Below, one piece after another: positions 43,321 to 53,892 of a DNA stretch of 64,000 nucleotides (positions are counted from its first letter, which is position 1; each line of letters begins with the position of its first letter). Under the pieces are notes generated by a model, which was given only the letters and a program-made list of their open reading frames with translations, ran no database searches and was not told where the DNA came from. A program made the translations under genes and the position numbers. Origin of the DNA: an uncultured Bacteroidales bacterium (GTDB taxonomy: Bacteria; Bacteroidota; Bacteroidia; Bacteroidales; Salinivirgaceae). The stretch spans positions 186,001-250,000 of the forward strand of contig CALJOM010000006.1 in the NCBI GenBank assembly GCA_937981765.1, given 5' to 3'.

Positions 43321-44952
43321 ATGGCAAAGCAAATGTTGTTTAATCAAGAAGCAAGAGCTGCAATCAAATCTGGTATAGACCAATTAGCTGATGCAGTAAA
43401 GGTAACCCTAGGTCCCAAAGGACGCAATGTAGTTATCGAAAAGAAATTTGGTGCACCACAAGTAACCAAAGATGGTGTAACTGTCGCTAAGGAAATTGAA
43501 TTAAAAGACCCTTACGAAAATATTGGAGCTCAATTGTTAAAAGAAGTTGCCTCCAAAACTGCCGATAACGCCGGTGATGGTACCACAACCGCCACCCTTC
43601 TGGCTCAGGCCATGATTACCGAGGGGATGAAAAACGTTACCGCCGGAGCAAATCCAATGGATTTAAAACGCGGTATGGACAAGGCTGTTAAGGCTGTGGT
43701 TGATTATCTGAAGTCGATTTCACAAGAGGTAGGCGATGATATAGAAAAAATAGAGCAAGTGGCACGCATTTCAGCCAATAACGATGCTGAAATCGGTCGA
43801 TTAATTGCTCAGGCCATGGAAAAAGTTAAAAAAGAGGGTGTTGTAACCGTTGAAGAAGCAAAAGGAACTGAAACCACTGTCGAAGTTGTTGAAGGAATGC
43901 AATTCGACCGCGGCTATATATCTCCTTACTTCATCACCAACGCCGAAAAGATGGAGGCCAGCCTCGAAAATCCGTTAATCCTCATTTACGATAAGAAGAT
44001 AAGCACCATGAAAGACCTGCTTCCTATCCTGGAGCCGGTAGCTCAAAATGGAAAAGCATTGCTTATCATAGCTGAGGATGTTGACGGTGAAGCATTGGCT
44101 ACTCTTGTAGTTAACCGCATACGTGGCGCTTTGAAAGTTGCTGCCGTAAAAGCTCCGGGCTTTGGCGATCGTCGTAAAGAAATGCTTGAAGACATCGCAA
44201 TCTTAACCGGTGGTGTTGTGGTTAGCGACGAAAAAGGTATGAAACTCGAGAATACTACCTTAAGCATGCTTGGCCGTGCTGAAAAAATCACCATAACCAA
44301 AGAAAACACCACTATCGTTAACGGTGCCGGCGAAAAAGAGCAAATTCAGGCTCGTATTGCTCAAATTCGCAAGCAAATGGAAACTACCACCAGCGACTAC
44401 GACCGTGAAAAACTTCAGGAGCGTCTTGCTAAATTATCCGGTGGTGTAGCGGTTCTCTATGTTGGTGCAGCCAGCGAAGTAGAAATGAAGGAGAAAAAAG
44501 ACCGCGTTGACGATGCATTGCACGCCACCCGTGCTGCCATTGAAGAAGGAATAGTTCCCGGTGGTGGTACAGCTTACATCCGTGCTATTGCAGAGCTCGA
44601 TAAATTAAAAGGCGAAAATGCTGACGAAGAAACTGGAATTAAGATTGTTCGTCGCGCTATAGAAGAGCCACTTCGCCAGATTGTTTCCAATGCCGGTGAA
44701 GAAGGTGCCATTATTGTTCAAAAAGTTAAAGAAGGTACTGGTGATTTTGGTTATAATGCCCGTGTTGGTGAATTCCAGAACTTACTTAAAACCGGTGTTA
44801 TAGACCCAACCAAAGTAGCTCGTGTGGCTCTTGAAAATGCAGCCTCCATTGCCGGAATGTTCCTAACCACCGAATGTGTTATTGTAGAGCAGAAGGAAGA
44901 AAAACCTGCTCCAGTGTCAGGTGGAATGAGTGGCGGAATGGATATGATGTAA
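43321..44952 (+). CDS. groEL: Chaperonin GroEL
   Basis: A 543-residue ATP-dependent chaperonin subunit. Signatures: [33 protein letters not shown] (nucleotide site) and the Gly-Gly-Met-rich tail [11 protein letters not shown]. Full length with no anomalies. Codon use is strongly biased, as expected for a highly expressed gene. A strong terminator follows. Confidence 0.98.
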   Translation: MAKQMLFNQEARAAIKSGIDQLADAVKVTLGPKGRNVVIEKKFGAPQVTKDGVTVAKEIELKDPYENIGAQLLKEVASKTADNAGDGTTTATLLAQAMITEGMKNVTAGANPMDLKRGMDKAVKAVVDYLKSISQEVGDDIEKIEQVARISANNDAEIGRLIAQAMEKVKKEGVVTVEEAKGTETTVEVVEGMQFDRGYISPYFITNAEKMEASLENPLILIYDKKISTMKDLLPILEPVAQNGKALLIIAEDVDGEALATLVVNRIRGALKVAAVKAPGFGDRRKEMLEDIAILTGGVVVSDEKGMKLENTTLSMLGRAEKITITKENTTIVNGAGEKEQIQARIAQIRKQMETTTSDYDREKLQERLAKLSGGVAVLYVGAASEVEMKEKKDRVDDALHATRAAIEEGIVPGGGTAYIRAIAELDKLKGENADEETGIKIVRRAIEEPLRQIVSNAGEEGAIIVQKVKEGTGDFGYNARVGEFQNLLKTGVIDPTKVARVALENAASIAGMFLTTECVIVEQKEEKPAPVSGGMSGGMDMM

Positions 44953-44976
44953 AATGTTTAACTCCATAAATTCAAG

Positions 44977-45004
44977 GGCTGTCTGAAAAGACAGCCTTTT
45001 TTTT
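44977..45004 (+). terminator. Rho-independent terminator of groES-groEL
   Basis: Stem GGCTGTCT / AGACAGCC with GAAA tetraloop, followed by nine or so T. Confidence 0.95.
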
Positions 45005-45159
45005 TAAACAGTTTTGTATCACGTTGAATTAATAAACTAAATCAATTATTGATCCGTTATAGTACTGACATGTCTGTCAAACTGTCAATGGCAATTAGCA
45101 TTAAAAAAATCGGCAAAAGATTTGTATACCTAAGGTAGGAACCATTTAAACCAATAAAT

Positions 45160-45834
45160 ATGATCTGGATTATTTTCATCTTTTTTATGATTCTCAGTTT
45201 GATTGTAGGGCAACGTTTGCAATCTAAATTCCGTAAGTTTTCGGCAATTCCCACAGAAACGGGGCAAAGCGGTAAAGAGATTGCTGAAATGATGTTGCGT
45301 CAGAACGATATTTACGACGTAAAAGTCATTCAAGGCGATGGATATCTCACCGATCACTACAACCCAGTTACCAAAACAGTAAGTTTAAGCCCCGATGTTT
45401 ATCATGGTCGAAATATTGCTGCCGCAGCTGTAGCAGCACATGAGTGTGGGCATGCTGTGCAGCACGCTAGAGCCTATGCCTTTTTGCAAATGCGTTCGGC
45501 ACTAGTGCCTGTTGTAAGTTTTGCATCTCGATGGGTTCAATGGATTTTGCTTGCCGGAATTTTTCTCCTTGAAACCATGCCACAGATTCTGCTCATTGGA
45601 ATCATACTCTTTGCAACCACCACTTTGTTTTCATTAATTACCCTACCCGTAGAAATTGATGCCAGTCAGAGAGCCTTAGCATGGCTAAACTCAGCTGGAA
45701 TAAGCTCAATTCGCACTCACACCAAAGCCTCAGAAGCATTACGTTGGGCAGCTTATACCTATGTTGTGGCAGCACTTGCCTCGCTGGCAACCTTGCTCTA
45801 TTACATTATGATTTTTATGGGGCGAAGAGATTAA
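45160..45834 (+). CDS. Membrane zinc metallopeptidase, YugP family
   Basis: A 224-residue integral membrane protein of the neutral zinc metallopeptidase (YugP) family. The zinc motif is AAHECGHAVQHA, with hydrophobic helices at the N-terminus, at about 115-165 and near the C-terminus. LPVEIDASQRALAWL is family-typical and supplies the third ligand region. Function in protein quality control of the membrane is inferred. Just upstream (45066-45079) lies TGACA-TGTC-TGTCA, a small inverted repeat. It converges with the next gene on a shared terminator. Confidence 0.88.
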   Translation: MIWIIFIFFMILSLIVGQRLQSKFRKFSAIPTETGQSGKEIAEMMLRQNDIYDVKVIQGDGYLTDHYNPVTKTVSLSPDVYHGRNIAAAAVAAHECGHAVQHARAYAFLQMRSALVPVVSFASRWVQWILLAGIFLLETMPQILLIGIILFATTTLFSLITLPVEIDASQRALAWLNSAGISSIRTHTKASEALRWAAYTYVVAALASLATLLYYIMIFMGRRD

Positions 45835-45854
45835 TTCTGAGAATCAATTTTAAA

Positions 45855-45884
45855 TAAAAAAGAGGCGTTTACGCCTCTTTTTTA
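45855..45884. terminator. Bidirectional Rho-independent terminator
   Basis: Stem AAAAGAGGCG / CGCCTCTTTT with TTTA loop, flanked by A and T tracts; it overlaps the stop of the minus-strand hypothetical gene. Confidence 0.92.
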
Positions 45885-46496
45885 TTTCCATCCCCAGCCG
45901 TATATAACAAACGAAGCTAAACTGCCAACTGTCATACCGGCAATACCTCCGTAAAGAGAGTATTTCACATTCTGTTTTTTGCGCCGTTGGACATAGCCAT
46001 CCAACATATCTTCGTTACCAAAGTTAGGCATTTTTAATGGAGAAACCCTTCCCACAACAATTGTAGTGGTGAGCGGAAAAATCGGAGCAAGGAACAGTCT
46101 GTCAGGAGGTAAAGCCATTGAAATCATTCCAGCAGCAAATCCGGTAAAAAAAGGAGCCGACTTTTTCCCTTTATAGCCCATGCTGTGTCCGCAAATAAAC
46201 ATTGTCATCCGACTAACGGAAATATCATCCTCTCTTGTTGGAACATAAAGTATTTGACTGCTTCCATCGGGGTAGGTAAGGGAGAAAACCTCCTTTTGTT
46301 CTAATCTACTCCAGCGCTTTTTACTTTTTTGAAAAAAAATAAGCGAGTCGCTGATGTTTTCGCTCATCTTAACACTTAAGGCGGTTAAACTGTCTCCATC
46401 AGTTGTCCAGATAACAATTGGTTGGCAAAATCCTGCTTGAGTAACTACAAAAAAAACAAAAACCCCGACTAGCTGTTTAAAGACATGTGTATTCAT
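45882..46496 (-). CDS. Hypothetical exported or membrane protein
   Basis: A 204-residue protein with signal sequence (cleavage near GFCQ), a short beta-rich region (WTTDGDSLTALSVKM, FSLTYPDGSSQILYV) and then two or three hydrophobic segments (about 107-150 and 178-200). It resembles small Bacteroidota envelope proteins in which a phrase like 'sl.y.dGs..ivy' occurs, but I cannot assign a function. It is a single gene, divergent from gcvP. Confidence 0.6.
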   Translation of the reverse strand: MNTHVFKQLVGVFVFFVVTQAGFCQPIVIWTTDGDSLTALSVKMSENISDSLIFFQKSKKRWSRLEQKEVFSLTYPDGSSQILYVPTREDDISVSRMTMFICGHSMGYKGKKSAPFFTGFAAGMISMALPPDRLFLAPIFPLTTTIVVGRVSPLKMPNFGNEDMLDGYVQRRKKQNVKYSLYGGIAGMTVGSLASFVIYGWGWK

Positions 46497-46622
46497 AACA
46501 AAACTCTTTTAGTGAAAACTTTACGTGCATTGAAAACCTGCAACGCCTAGTGTTCTTTTTGCCGATTGTAAACATACAAAAAAATAATGACATTCAGCAG
46601 AATAATGCACCACAGATATTTA

Positions 46623-46630
46623 TAATTTTG
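46623..46630 (+). promoter_or_regulatory. Putative -7 element of gcvP
   Basis: TAATTTTG matches TAnnTTTG exactly, 54 bases before the gcvP ATG. No convincing -33 element is seen. Confidence 0.35.
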
Positions 46631-46684
46631 TAACGAAAAGAAATAATCCTATATCAACATTCAACCATCAAATAACCATATCCT

Positions 46685-49561
46685 ATGAACACATTCAATT
46701 CCTTTGAGACACGTCACATTGGTCCCAGAGACCATGATTTGGAGTATATGCTAAAAACAGTTGGAATAAAATCGCTGGACGAACTTATCGACCAGACAGT
46801 TCCAAAAAATATTCGATTGCCAAAACCACTAGAATTACGCCATCAAAAAATGAGCGAATGGGAATATCTTCAATACGTTCGCCAAATAGCCCAAAAGAAT
46901 AAAATTTTCCGTTCGTTTATAGGTCAGGGATACTACGAAACCATTGTGCCTTCGGTGATACTTCGTAATATTCTCGAAAATCCTGGATGGTACACGTCCT
47001 ACACACCATATCAGGCAGAAATTTCCCAAGGTAGGCTCGAAGCCTTGTTGAACTTTCAAACAGTTATTGTTGAGCTAACCGGGTTACCTATAGCCAATGC
47101 CTCTTTGCTTGATGAGGGAACAGCTGCTGCGGAAGCCATGCTCATGTTTTTCAATAAACGAGACAAGAATCAGATAGCGCAAGGGGTAAATAAATTTGTT
47201 GTGGACAAAAATGTTTTTGAAACCACCAAGGCTGTTCTTGAGACCAAGGCTGAGGGATTTGGCATAGTCATTGAATATGCAGATCTGCTCAATAATAATT
47301 TTGACGATAAAACTTTTGGTCTTCTACTACAATACCCTACCGCAACCGGAGAGATAAAAGATTATCGTAAGTTAGTAGCGGAAGTCCATCAGAAAGGAAT
47401 AAAAATGGCGGTAGCCGCAGATATTTTAAGCCTTACTATGTTAACCCCCCCCGGACATTGGGGCGCCGATGTAGTACTTGGTTCTACTCAACGCTTTGGA
47501 ATACCTATGGGGTTTGGTGGTCCGCATGCTGCTTATTTTGCTGTTACGGAAGAATTCAAGCGTCATATACCTGGACGTATCATCGGTGTATCTATAGACC
47601 GCCATGGAAACCGAGCACTTCGTATGGCCTTGCAAACGCGGGAACAACACATTAAACGTGAGCGTGCAACTTCAAATATATGTACTGCCCAAGCTCTATT
47701 GGCAATTATGGCCGGGATGTATGTTGTTTTTCACGGGCCTAAGGGAATTCGTCGTATAGCTTGCGACATTCATTGTAAAACAGCTGAATTGAACCGAAAA
47801 ATTTCTCCATTAGGATATAATCAGCTGAATAAGAATTTTTTTGATACTCTTCATATCGAAACTCCTCAGGGTGTGGAAACCGGGAAAATCAGAGCCCTAG
47901 CACAAGCTCGTTGGATGAACTTTCATTACATTGATAATAAGCAATTCACTATTAGCCTCAACGAAACAACTACCCTCCAGGACCTGAACGATATTCTCGC
48001 AGTGTTGGCAGAGGCTGCCAATATGAGTGCACCGACCATTCAAAAACTGGAGTGTAATCCAGTTATTGACAAAACGATGTTACGAGAAGAAAATTTTCTA
48101 AAACAAGAAGTTTTTAATCGTTATCATTCCGAAACCGAAATGATGCGATATATCAAAATGCTCGAACGCCGTGATATAGCGCTAAACCATTCAATGATTT
48201 CGTTGGGAAGTTGCACCATGAAACTTAATCCAGCCACAGCCATGTTTCCCATTACTTGGCCAGAATTTGCCAACATTCATCCCTTTGCTCCTCAGAATCA
48301 AACGGAAGGCTATCAGCAACTGATTAACGATATTGAAGAAGATTTAAAAGCCATTACCCATTTCGATGCTATTTCTTTGCAGCCAAACTCGGGAGCATCT
48401 GGTGAATATACCGGGCTAATGGTTATCCGAGCATATCAGAAATCTATTGGACAAGGACATCGCGATGTTGTTCTTATCCCGTCATCTGCTCACGGAACTA
48501 ATCCGGCCAGTGCTGTCTCTGCAGGAATGAGAGTAGTGGTCGTGGCCTGTGATGAGAAAGGAAATATCGATTTAAATGATTTAAAACAAAAAGCTGAACA
48601 AAATAGAGATTCCCTCAGTGCATTTATGGTTACGTATCCATCAACCCATGGTGTTTTTGAAAGTAAAATTCGTGAAATGGTGGATATTATTCATCAGAAT
48701 GGTGGACAGGTATACATGGATGGTGCCAATATGAACGCACAGGTTGGGTTAACCGCTCCCGGATTTATTGGTGCGGATGTTTGTCATCTAAACCTGCATA
48801 AAACTTTTGCCATTCCGCACGGAGGTGGTGGCCCGGGTGTTGGTCCAATTGCAGTGGCAAAACATCTCGCTCCATTCCTGCCTTCTAATCCCTATGTAAA
48901 AGTGGGAGGTGAAAGGGGACTTAAAGCGGTGTCGTCCGCACCCTATGGAAGTGCTGGGGTTTTACCGATTACTCATGCTTACATCAAAATGATGGGAGCC
49001 GATGGTTTGACCAAAGCAACCAAAATGGCTATTCTAAACGCTAATTATATTGCAGCACGGTTGAATGAATATTATCCGGTGCTTTATACCGGAGAAACCG
49101 GCCGTTGTGCTCATGAAATGATTCTCGACTGCCGTTCATTCCGTCAAAAATACGGTGTGGATGCAACCGATATTGCCAAGCGATTGATAGATTATGGCTA
49201 CCATGCACCAACTCTCTCTTTCCCCGTCGCCGATACTCTAATGGTTGAGCCTACGGAAAGTGAATCTCTGCAGGAGTTGGATCACTTTATTGAAGCGATG
49301 ATATCCATTAAGAAAGAGATGGAAGAAATCGCTGAAGGTAAAGCCGATAAGGAAGACAATGTGTTACACAATGCTCCGCATACTGTTTTTGAGGTAACTT
49401 CCGATAATTGGAATCATAAGTATAGCCGTCAGCAGGCTGCCTTCCCACTTGATTGGATTAAGGAAAACAAATTCTGGCCATTTGTGGCTCGTGTTGATAA
49501 TGGCTATGGCGACCGGAATCTTGTTTGCACCTGTGCTCCAATTTCAGAGTATCAGCAATAG
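46685..49561 (+). CDS. gcvP: Glycine dehydrogenase (aminomethyl-transferring), P protein
   Basis: A 958-residue full-length P protein of the glycine cleavage system, with N- and C-terminal halves fused. FETRHIGPRDHDLEYML starts it; SLLDEGTAAAEAM and ALQTREQHIKRERATSNICTAQ mark the first half. The PLP lysine is Lys706 in LNLHKTFAIPHGGGGPG. It decarboxylates glycine and passes the aminomethyl group to lipoyl H protein. The gcvT and gcvH genes are not adjacent, so the system is scattered here. Confidence 0.97.
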   Translation: MNTFNSFETRHIGPRDHDLEYMLKTVGIKSLDELIDQTVPKNIRLPKPLELRHQKMSEWEYLQYVRQIAQKNKIFRSFIGQGYYETIVPSVILRNILENPGWYTSYTPYQAEISQGRLEALLNFQTVIVELTGLPIANASLLDEGTAAAEAMLMFFNKRDKNQIAQGVNKFVVDKNVFETTKAVLETKAEGFGIVIEYADLLNNNFDDKTFGLLLQYPTATGEIKDYRKLVAEVHQKGIKMAVAADILSLTMLTPPGHWGADVVLGSTQRFGIPMGFGGPHAAYFAVTEEFKRHIPGRIIGVSIDRHGNRALRMALQTREQHIKRERATSNICTAQALLAIMAGMYVVFHGPKGIRRIACDIHCKTAELNRKISPLGYNQLNKNFFDTLHIETPQGVETGKIRALAQARWMNFHYIDNKQFTISLNETTTLQDLNDILAVLAEAANMSAPTIQKLECNPVIDKTMLREENFLKQEVFNRYHSETEMMRYIKMLERRDIALNHSMISLGSCTMKLNPATAMFPITWPEFANIHPFAPQNQTEGYQQLINDIEEDLKAITHFDAISLQPNSGASGEYTGLMVIRAYQKSIGQGHRDVVLIPSSAHGTNPASAVSAGMRVVVVACDEKGNIDLNDLKQKAEQNRDSLSAFMVTYPSTHGVFESKIREMVDIIHQNGGQVYMDGANMNAQVGLTAPGFIGADVCHLNLHKTFAIPHGGGGPGVGPIAVAKHLAPFLPSNPYVKVGGERGLKAVSSAPYGSAGVLPITHAYIKMMGADGLTKATKMAILNANYIAARLNEYYPVLYTGETGRCAHEMILDCRSFRQKYGVDATDIAKRLIDYGYHAPTLSFPVADTLMVEPTESESLQELDHFIEAMISIKKEMEEIAEGKADKEDNVLHNAPHTVFEVTSDNWNHKYSRQQAAFPLDWIKENKFWPFVARVDNGYGDRNLVCTCAPISEYQQ

Positions 49562-49583
49562 CTTTTGGAATAGTTAATAAAAT

Positions 49584-49617
49584 TGAAGCTGCTCTATCAG
49601 GGCAGCTTCAGTTTTTT
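49584..49617 (+). terminator. Rho-independent terminator of gcvP
   Basis: Stem TGAAGCTGC / GCAGCTTCA with a nine-base loop and GTTTTTTA tail, 22 bases after the stop. Confidence 0.92.
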
Positions 49618-49770
49618 ATAAGACGCTTTTTAATGGGAAGAGCAATTTGTGTAGTCTATAATCAGCCAAACTATTAGCTCTAAGCTGTAAATTGTTGTTA
49701 GGTTATCATGCTCAGTGTTTTTTTTGAATTTATGTAGCCCGATGGTTAAGAAACGGAGAGCTAGTTTGTA

Positions 49771-50286
49771 TTATTCTATAACAAGGCTGTTCAGAACAGC
49801 AATAAGTTGCTGTCCTCGTAAATTTCGCGCAATAATTTTGCCATCTTTATCAATCAGAAAGTTGGCTGGTATGCTATTTACGCCATATAACCTTCCGGTC
49901 GAAGAATTCCATCCTTGAAGGTCACTTACATGGTATTTCCAGATTAAATTGTCGGCTTGAATGGCATTTACCCACGCCTGCTTATTTTGGTCGAGCGATA
50001 CTCCAAAGACTTCAAAACCATTGCCCGATTTGAACTTTTTATTTTTAAACTGGGTATATGCGGCTACAATGGTAGGGTTTTCACGTCGGCATGGGCCACA
50101 CCATGATGCCCAAAAATCAATTAATACAACTTTGCCTCGCAATTCGGAAAGCGATAAAAAAGTGCCGTCTGGAGCTGTTAATGTTATTTCGGGGGCAATT
50201 TCACCAATTTGTGTTCCAATTCTTTGAGCTTGTGTTAATGGTATCCATGCTAAGAGAAAAATGGCTGCTAAAATATTTTTCTTCAT
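49771..50286 (-). CDS. Exported TlpA-like thiol-disulfide oxidoreductase
   Basis: A 171-residue thioredoxin-fold protein with signal peptide (cleavage near LTQAQ). The redox motif is in DFWASWCGPCRRENP, the cis-Pro in NSIPANFLIDKDG. It probably reduces cysteines of exported proteins or cytochromes in the periplasm. Single gene. Confidence 0.88.
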   Translation of the reverse strand: MKKNILAAIFLLAWIPLTQAQRIGTQIGEIAPEITLTAPDGTFLSLSELRGKVVLIDFWASWCGPCRRENPTIVAAYTQFKNKKFKSGNGFEVFGVSLDQNKQAWVNAIQADNLIWKYHVSDLQGWNSSTGRLYGVNSIPANFLIDKDGKIIARNLRGQQLIAVLNSLVIE

Positions 50287-50379
50287 AAAGGTTGGGGATT
50301 AAGTGGGCAAAAATACTGGTTATGTTTAATTTTGGGATTCTACGGCAAAAATAGTTACCAAGGATTATTTTTGCAATAG

Positions 50380-51795
50380 CTACTTGTTTTCAATTAATTT
50401 CCCTACGCTGCTAATTTCAAGAAAGGTAGCCCCGTTGGTTGGCCCAAAACTACCACCAACGATGACAATGGTGTCGGTTGGGTTTATTTTTCTTTTTTTT
50501 AGCAAAAAGTTTACAGCTTGAACAATAAACGAGTCGCGGGAATCCCGTGATTCCATATAAAATGGTTCAACTCCATAGGTAAGATTTAGTTGGCGCATAA
50601 CGGTTTTATCATAGCAAAGCGCGTATATTGCTTTTTTAGGGCGGTAGGCAGAAAGATAACGTCCGGTTCGTCCGGTGAGAGTGTCGATAACAATGGATTG
50701 TATGGGGAACGATTCGGAGGCCAAAACGGCCGATTTTGCCAGTATTGATGTTATAGGGCTTTCTACACGGTCAAGTTCTAGGTTTAAATTTGCATGAAGT
50801 TCGCTCTCAATTTCACGGCAAATAGAGGCCATCGTCCTAACGGATTCTACCGGGTATTTTCCGGCAGCCGTTTCACCACTTAGCATAACAGCATCTACCC
50901 TCTGCATTACTGCACTGGCTACATCGTTCACTTCAGCTCTAGTGGGTCTTGGATGCTCTATCATGGTGTGCAACATTTGTGTGGCTACAATTACCGGTTT
51001 TTTGCTAGCAACGCATTTCTCTACAATCTGCCGTTGCACTACCGGAATTTTTTCAGAAGATATTTCTATTCCCAAATCGCCGCGGGCTACCATGATGCCG
51101 TAGGCGTGATCAAGAATTTCATCAATGTTGTCGATTCCTTGACGGTTCTCAATCTTGGCAATAATTTTTATGAAGCTGTTATAGCGTTTTAATATGTTTT
51201 TCAAATCGATAATATCGTTTTTACTTCTTACGAAAGAGTGGGCTATAAAATCGATATTCATTTCTGCCGCAAACCGGATAAATTCTTCATCCTTAGCCGT
51301 TATGCTTGGTAAGTCTATCGATACGTTGGGAATGTTTACTCCTTTTCGTAATTTTACAATTCCTGGATTGGTGGCCCTAGCCTCAAGGTATGTCCCATGA
51401 TTGTGAATTACACTAAATTCTATCTCCCCGTCATCGATAAGAATGAAGTTGCCCTCACGAATGCTTTGGGTGATGTCGGGATAGGAAAGGAATATAGTGT
51501 TTCCGCCCGATTCGCCTTTGGGATCCCCATAGAAACGAACTAAATCGCCCGTTTTAACCTCAACAGGCTGTCCGTAGCCAGAGGTCCTGATTTCTGGCCC
51601 TTTAGTGTCGATAAGAATGGCGATTCGGTCGCTTACCTTACGTACATTCTCAATTACCACCCTGGCTCTTTCTATATCTAGATGGGCTGAATTGAGCCGT
51701 ACCACGTTCATGCCTTCTTCATAAAGTTGTTGGATAAATTCAGGCTCACACCGCTGATCCGATAGGGTTGCTATAATTTTTGTCTTTTTGTTCAT
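50380..51795 (-). CDS. pyk: Pyruvate kinase
   Basis: A 471-residue enzyme converting phosphoenolpyruvate and ADP to pyruvate and ATP. KTKIIATLSDQRCEPEFIQ and MNVVRLNSAH at the start, LIDTKGPEIRTSG, FIKIIAKIENRQGI (catalytic Lys), GIMVARGDLGIEI, and VATQMLHTMIEHPRPTRAEVNDVASAV are diagnostic. The ispG stop lies 15 bases upstream, so the two are likely co-transcribed. Confidence 0.96.
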   Translation of the reverse strand: MNKKTKIIATLSDQRCEPEFIQQLYEEGMNVVRLNSAHLDIERARVVIENVRKVSDRIAILIDTKGPEIRTSGYGQPVEVKTGDLVRFYGDPKGESGGNTIFLSYPDITQSIREGNFILIDDGEIEFSVIHNHGTYLEARATNPGIVKLRKGVNIPNVSIDLPSITAKDEEFIRFAAEMNIDFIAHSFVRSKNDIIDLKNILKRYNSFIKIIAKIENRQGIDNIDEILDHAYGIMVARGDLGIEISSEKIPVVQRQIVEKCVASKKPVIVATQMLHTMIEHPRPTRAEVNDVASAVMQRVDAVMLSGETAAGKYPVESVRTMASICREIESELHANLNLELDRVESPITSILAKSAVLASESFPIQSIVIDTLTGRTGRYLSAYRPKKAIYALCYDKTVMRQLNLTYGVEPFYMESRDSRDSFIVQAVNFLLKKRKINPTDTIVIVGGSFGPTNGATFLEISSVGKLIENK

Positions 51796-51810
51796 AGGGA
51801 AATAGGTTTT

Positions 51811-53706
51811 TTATTGGTCTTTCCAGTCGCCATGTTTTTTAATTAATTGAATCAGTTCATCAACAGCATCTTCTGCCGGAATATTTTTTCTGACTATAGT
51901 GGTGCCTTTGTATAGCATAACTTTCCCTGGGGCTGCGCCAACGTATCCGTAATCGGCATCGGCCATTTCACCGGGGCCATTTACAATACATCCCATTACA
52001 CCAATTTTCAAGTGTGTGAGATGTTTGGTTCGTTTCTTTATTTCGGCAAGAACTTTTTCAATTTCAAACTGAGTCCTGCCGCAACTTGGGCAGGCAATAT
52101 ATTCCGCTTGACTGATTCTGGAGCGTGATGCCTGAAGTATTTCAAACATTAGACTTCGTTGGAATTCGTAATCGGTAACAAAGGGATTAGTAAGCCAAAT
52201 TCCGTTACCTAATCCGTTGAGCATAAGGCCTCCAACATCGGCCGAGGCTTGTAAGGTATATGTTTCTAAGTCGTCGGAGGAGTAATGGCGCCGCAAAATT
52301 ACAGGGTTGCTGATGTTCAATTCCAGGAGTTTAAGCACGGTTTTGCGTTGTTCGTGAAATCCATCGGCGGCGAAAGTGTCGAGTATTATAATGGCTTTTG
52401 GGTCGGATTGAATTTTTGTTACAATTTCATTGTTTGTCAGGTCGGAATATTGAAGTTCAATCATTTTGGGAATTGGAAGTATCTTGCTGTAAATATCGAG
52501 ATATAGGTTGCGGTTCACTACCGGAATGGCTTCGCCGTGGGGAGGGCGTGATTGTTGTAGATCGAAAAGCAGTTTTAGCGATGGCGGAAGTTCACATTCT
52601 ATCGTAATGTTTTCAACAAAGATTGCATCTGGAGCTGTTGGGGCAACGTTCCATTGCGTACCTTCTTTTGTGTATCCCAACCGTTGAAGCAGTTCAAGGG
52701 TTAATTTCTTTTCATGTCGAATATCGAGAATTACTGACGGAGGATTTTTCCCACCAAAGATGTCGACTGCCAAAGATTTATAAATTGAAAAATTATGGAT
52801 ATCAAAGGTGTTGATTTCGAGTGTGTCTTTCGATCGGGAAGCAGAGGCGCAGTAATTGGCTAATTTTTTTGCTGCAGGAATCTCGTTAACAGGATCTTCG
52901 GTCAGCGAAACGCGAATGGTGTTCCCAATGCCATCGAAAAGAAGCACTCCAATACCAACCGCCGAACGAACTCTTCCTGCCAATTCATTGCCCGCTTCGG
53001 TTACCCCGAGGTGCATTGGAACTGGAATATTTTCTGCGGCGAGGCTTTGGGCAAGCATTCGACAGGTTGTTACCATTATCCGTACATTGCTCGATTTGAT
53101 CGATACCACAACATTAAAAAACGAGTGCTTTTGGCATAAGCGCAAAAATTCCATGGCCGATTCTACCATGCCTTCCGGAGTGTTTCCATAGCGGGACATG
53201 ATTCGCTCGCTAAGCGAACCATGATTAACCCCGATGCGCAAGGCTGTATTGTTTTTTTTGCAGAGATTCAGCAGCGGAATAAACTTCTCTTCAATCTGTT
53301 GCAGCTCTAGTTCCCACTCGTCTTCCGAATATTGTTTGGGGTTTTCAACGTTGGCTCGTTTCCAAAGAAAATTGCCCGGATTTATGCGTACCTTTTCTAC
53401 TATCTCCGCTGCCATAAGTGCAATATTCGGATTAAAATGCACATCGGCTACCAAAGGCGTGAATATATTCTCGCTACGCAGTTTATTTTTAATTATGCGG
53501 ATTACTTCAACATCCGATTTGTTTCGAACCGTGAACCGAACCAGTTGGGCCCCGGCCAATGCCAGTTGTTTGGCTTGCTCAAAACCTTGTAGTGGATTTT
53601 CGGGAGGTGTATTGCACATACTTTGTATAACTAATGGGTGATCTCCTCCAATTTTAACATCCCCAACATTTGCTACAATTGTATTTTTGTTGCTGTAAAA
53701 TAGCAT
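51811..53706 (-). CDS. ispG: 4-hydroxy-3-methylbut-2-enyl diphosphate synthase
   Basis: A 631-residue IspG/GcpE of the long (plant and Bacteroidota) type with an extra central domain. It converts MEcPP to HMBPP in the MEP isoprenoid pathway. The TIM barrel holds VQSMCNTPPENP and RINPGNFLW; the iron-sulfur domain at the C-terminus has IACPSCGRTQFEIEKV and GVMGCIVNGPGEMADAD (three cysteines). Together with the UbiA-type prenyltransferase it supports isoprenoid synthesis. First gene of a unit with pyk. Confidence 0.95.
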   Translation of the reverse strand: MLFYSNKNTIVANVGDVKIGGDHPLVIQSMCNTPPENPLQGFEQAKQLALAGAQLVRFTVRNKSDVEVIRIIKNKLRSENIFTPLVADVHFNPNIALMAAEIVEKVRINPGNFLWKRANVENPKQYSEDEWELELQQIEEKFIPLLNLCKKNNTALRIGVNHGSLSERIMSRYGNTPEGMVESAMEFLRLCQKHSFFNVVVSIKSSNVRIMVTTCRMLAQSLAAENIPVPMHLGVTEAGNELAGRVRSAVGIGVLLFDGIGNTIRVSLTEDPVNEIPAAKKLANYCASASRSKDTLEINTFDIHNFSIYKSLAVDIFGGKNPPSVILDIRHEKKLTLELLQRLGYTKEGTQWNVAPTAPDAIFVENITIECELPPSLKLLFDLQQSRPPHGEAIPVVNRNLYLDIYSKILPIPKMIELQYSDLTNNEIVTKIQSDPKAIIILDTFAADGFHEQRKTVLKLLELNISNPVILRRHYSSDDLETYTLQASADVGGLMLNGLGNGIWLTNPFVTDYEFQRSLMFEILQASRSRISQAEYIACPSCGRTQFEIEKVLAEIKKRTKHLTHLKIGVMGCIVNGPGEMADADYGYVGAAPGKVMLYKGTTIVRKNIPAEDAVDELIQLIKKHGDWKDQ

Positions 53707-53784
53707 TCTGTATACCTGTTTTTGTATTATTTTGAACTTTTATTCTGCCAATTTAGCGATTTTTTTTCACCAAACCCAGGCTAT

Positions 53785-53816
53785 TATGCAAATAAGATTC
53801 CATATTATTACCTTTG
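53785..53816 (+). promoter_or_regulatory. Putative promoter of tex
   Basis: TACCTTTG at 53809-53816 is an exact -7 match, with TATG at 53785-53788 20 bases upstream as a near -33 element. The leader would be about 70 bases. Confidence 0.45.
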
Positions 53817-53892
53817 CAAAGTGAATTAAACCCATGCTTTTGCGTAAAACCATGAGGCACCTGTTAGGAACCTTAAGACACAGTACTTTGAT

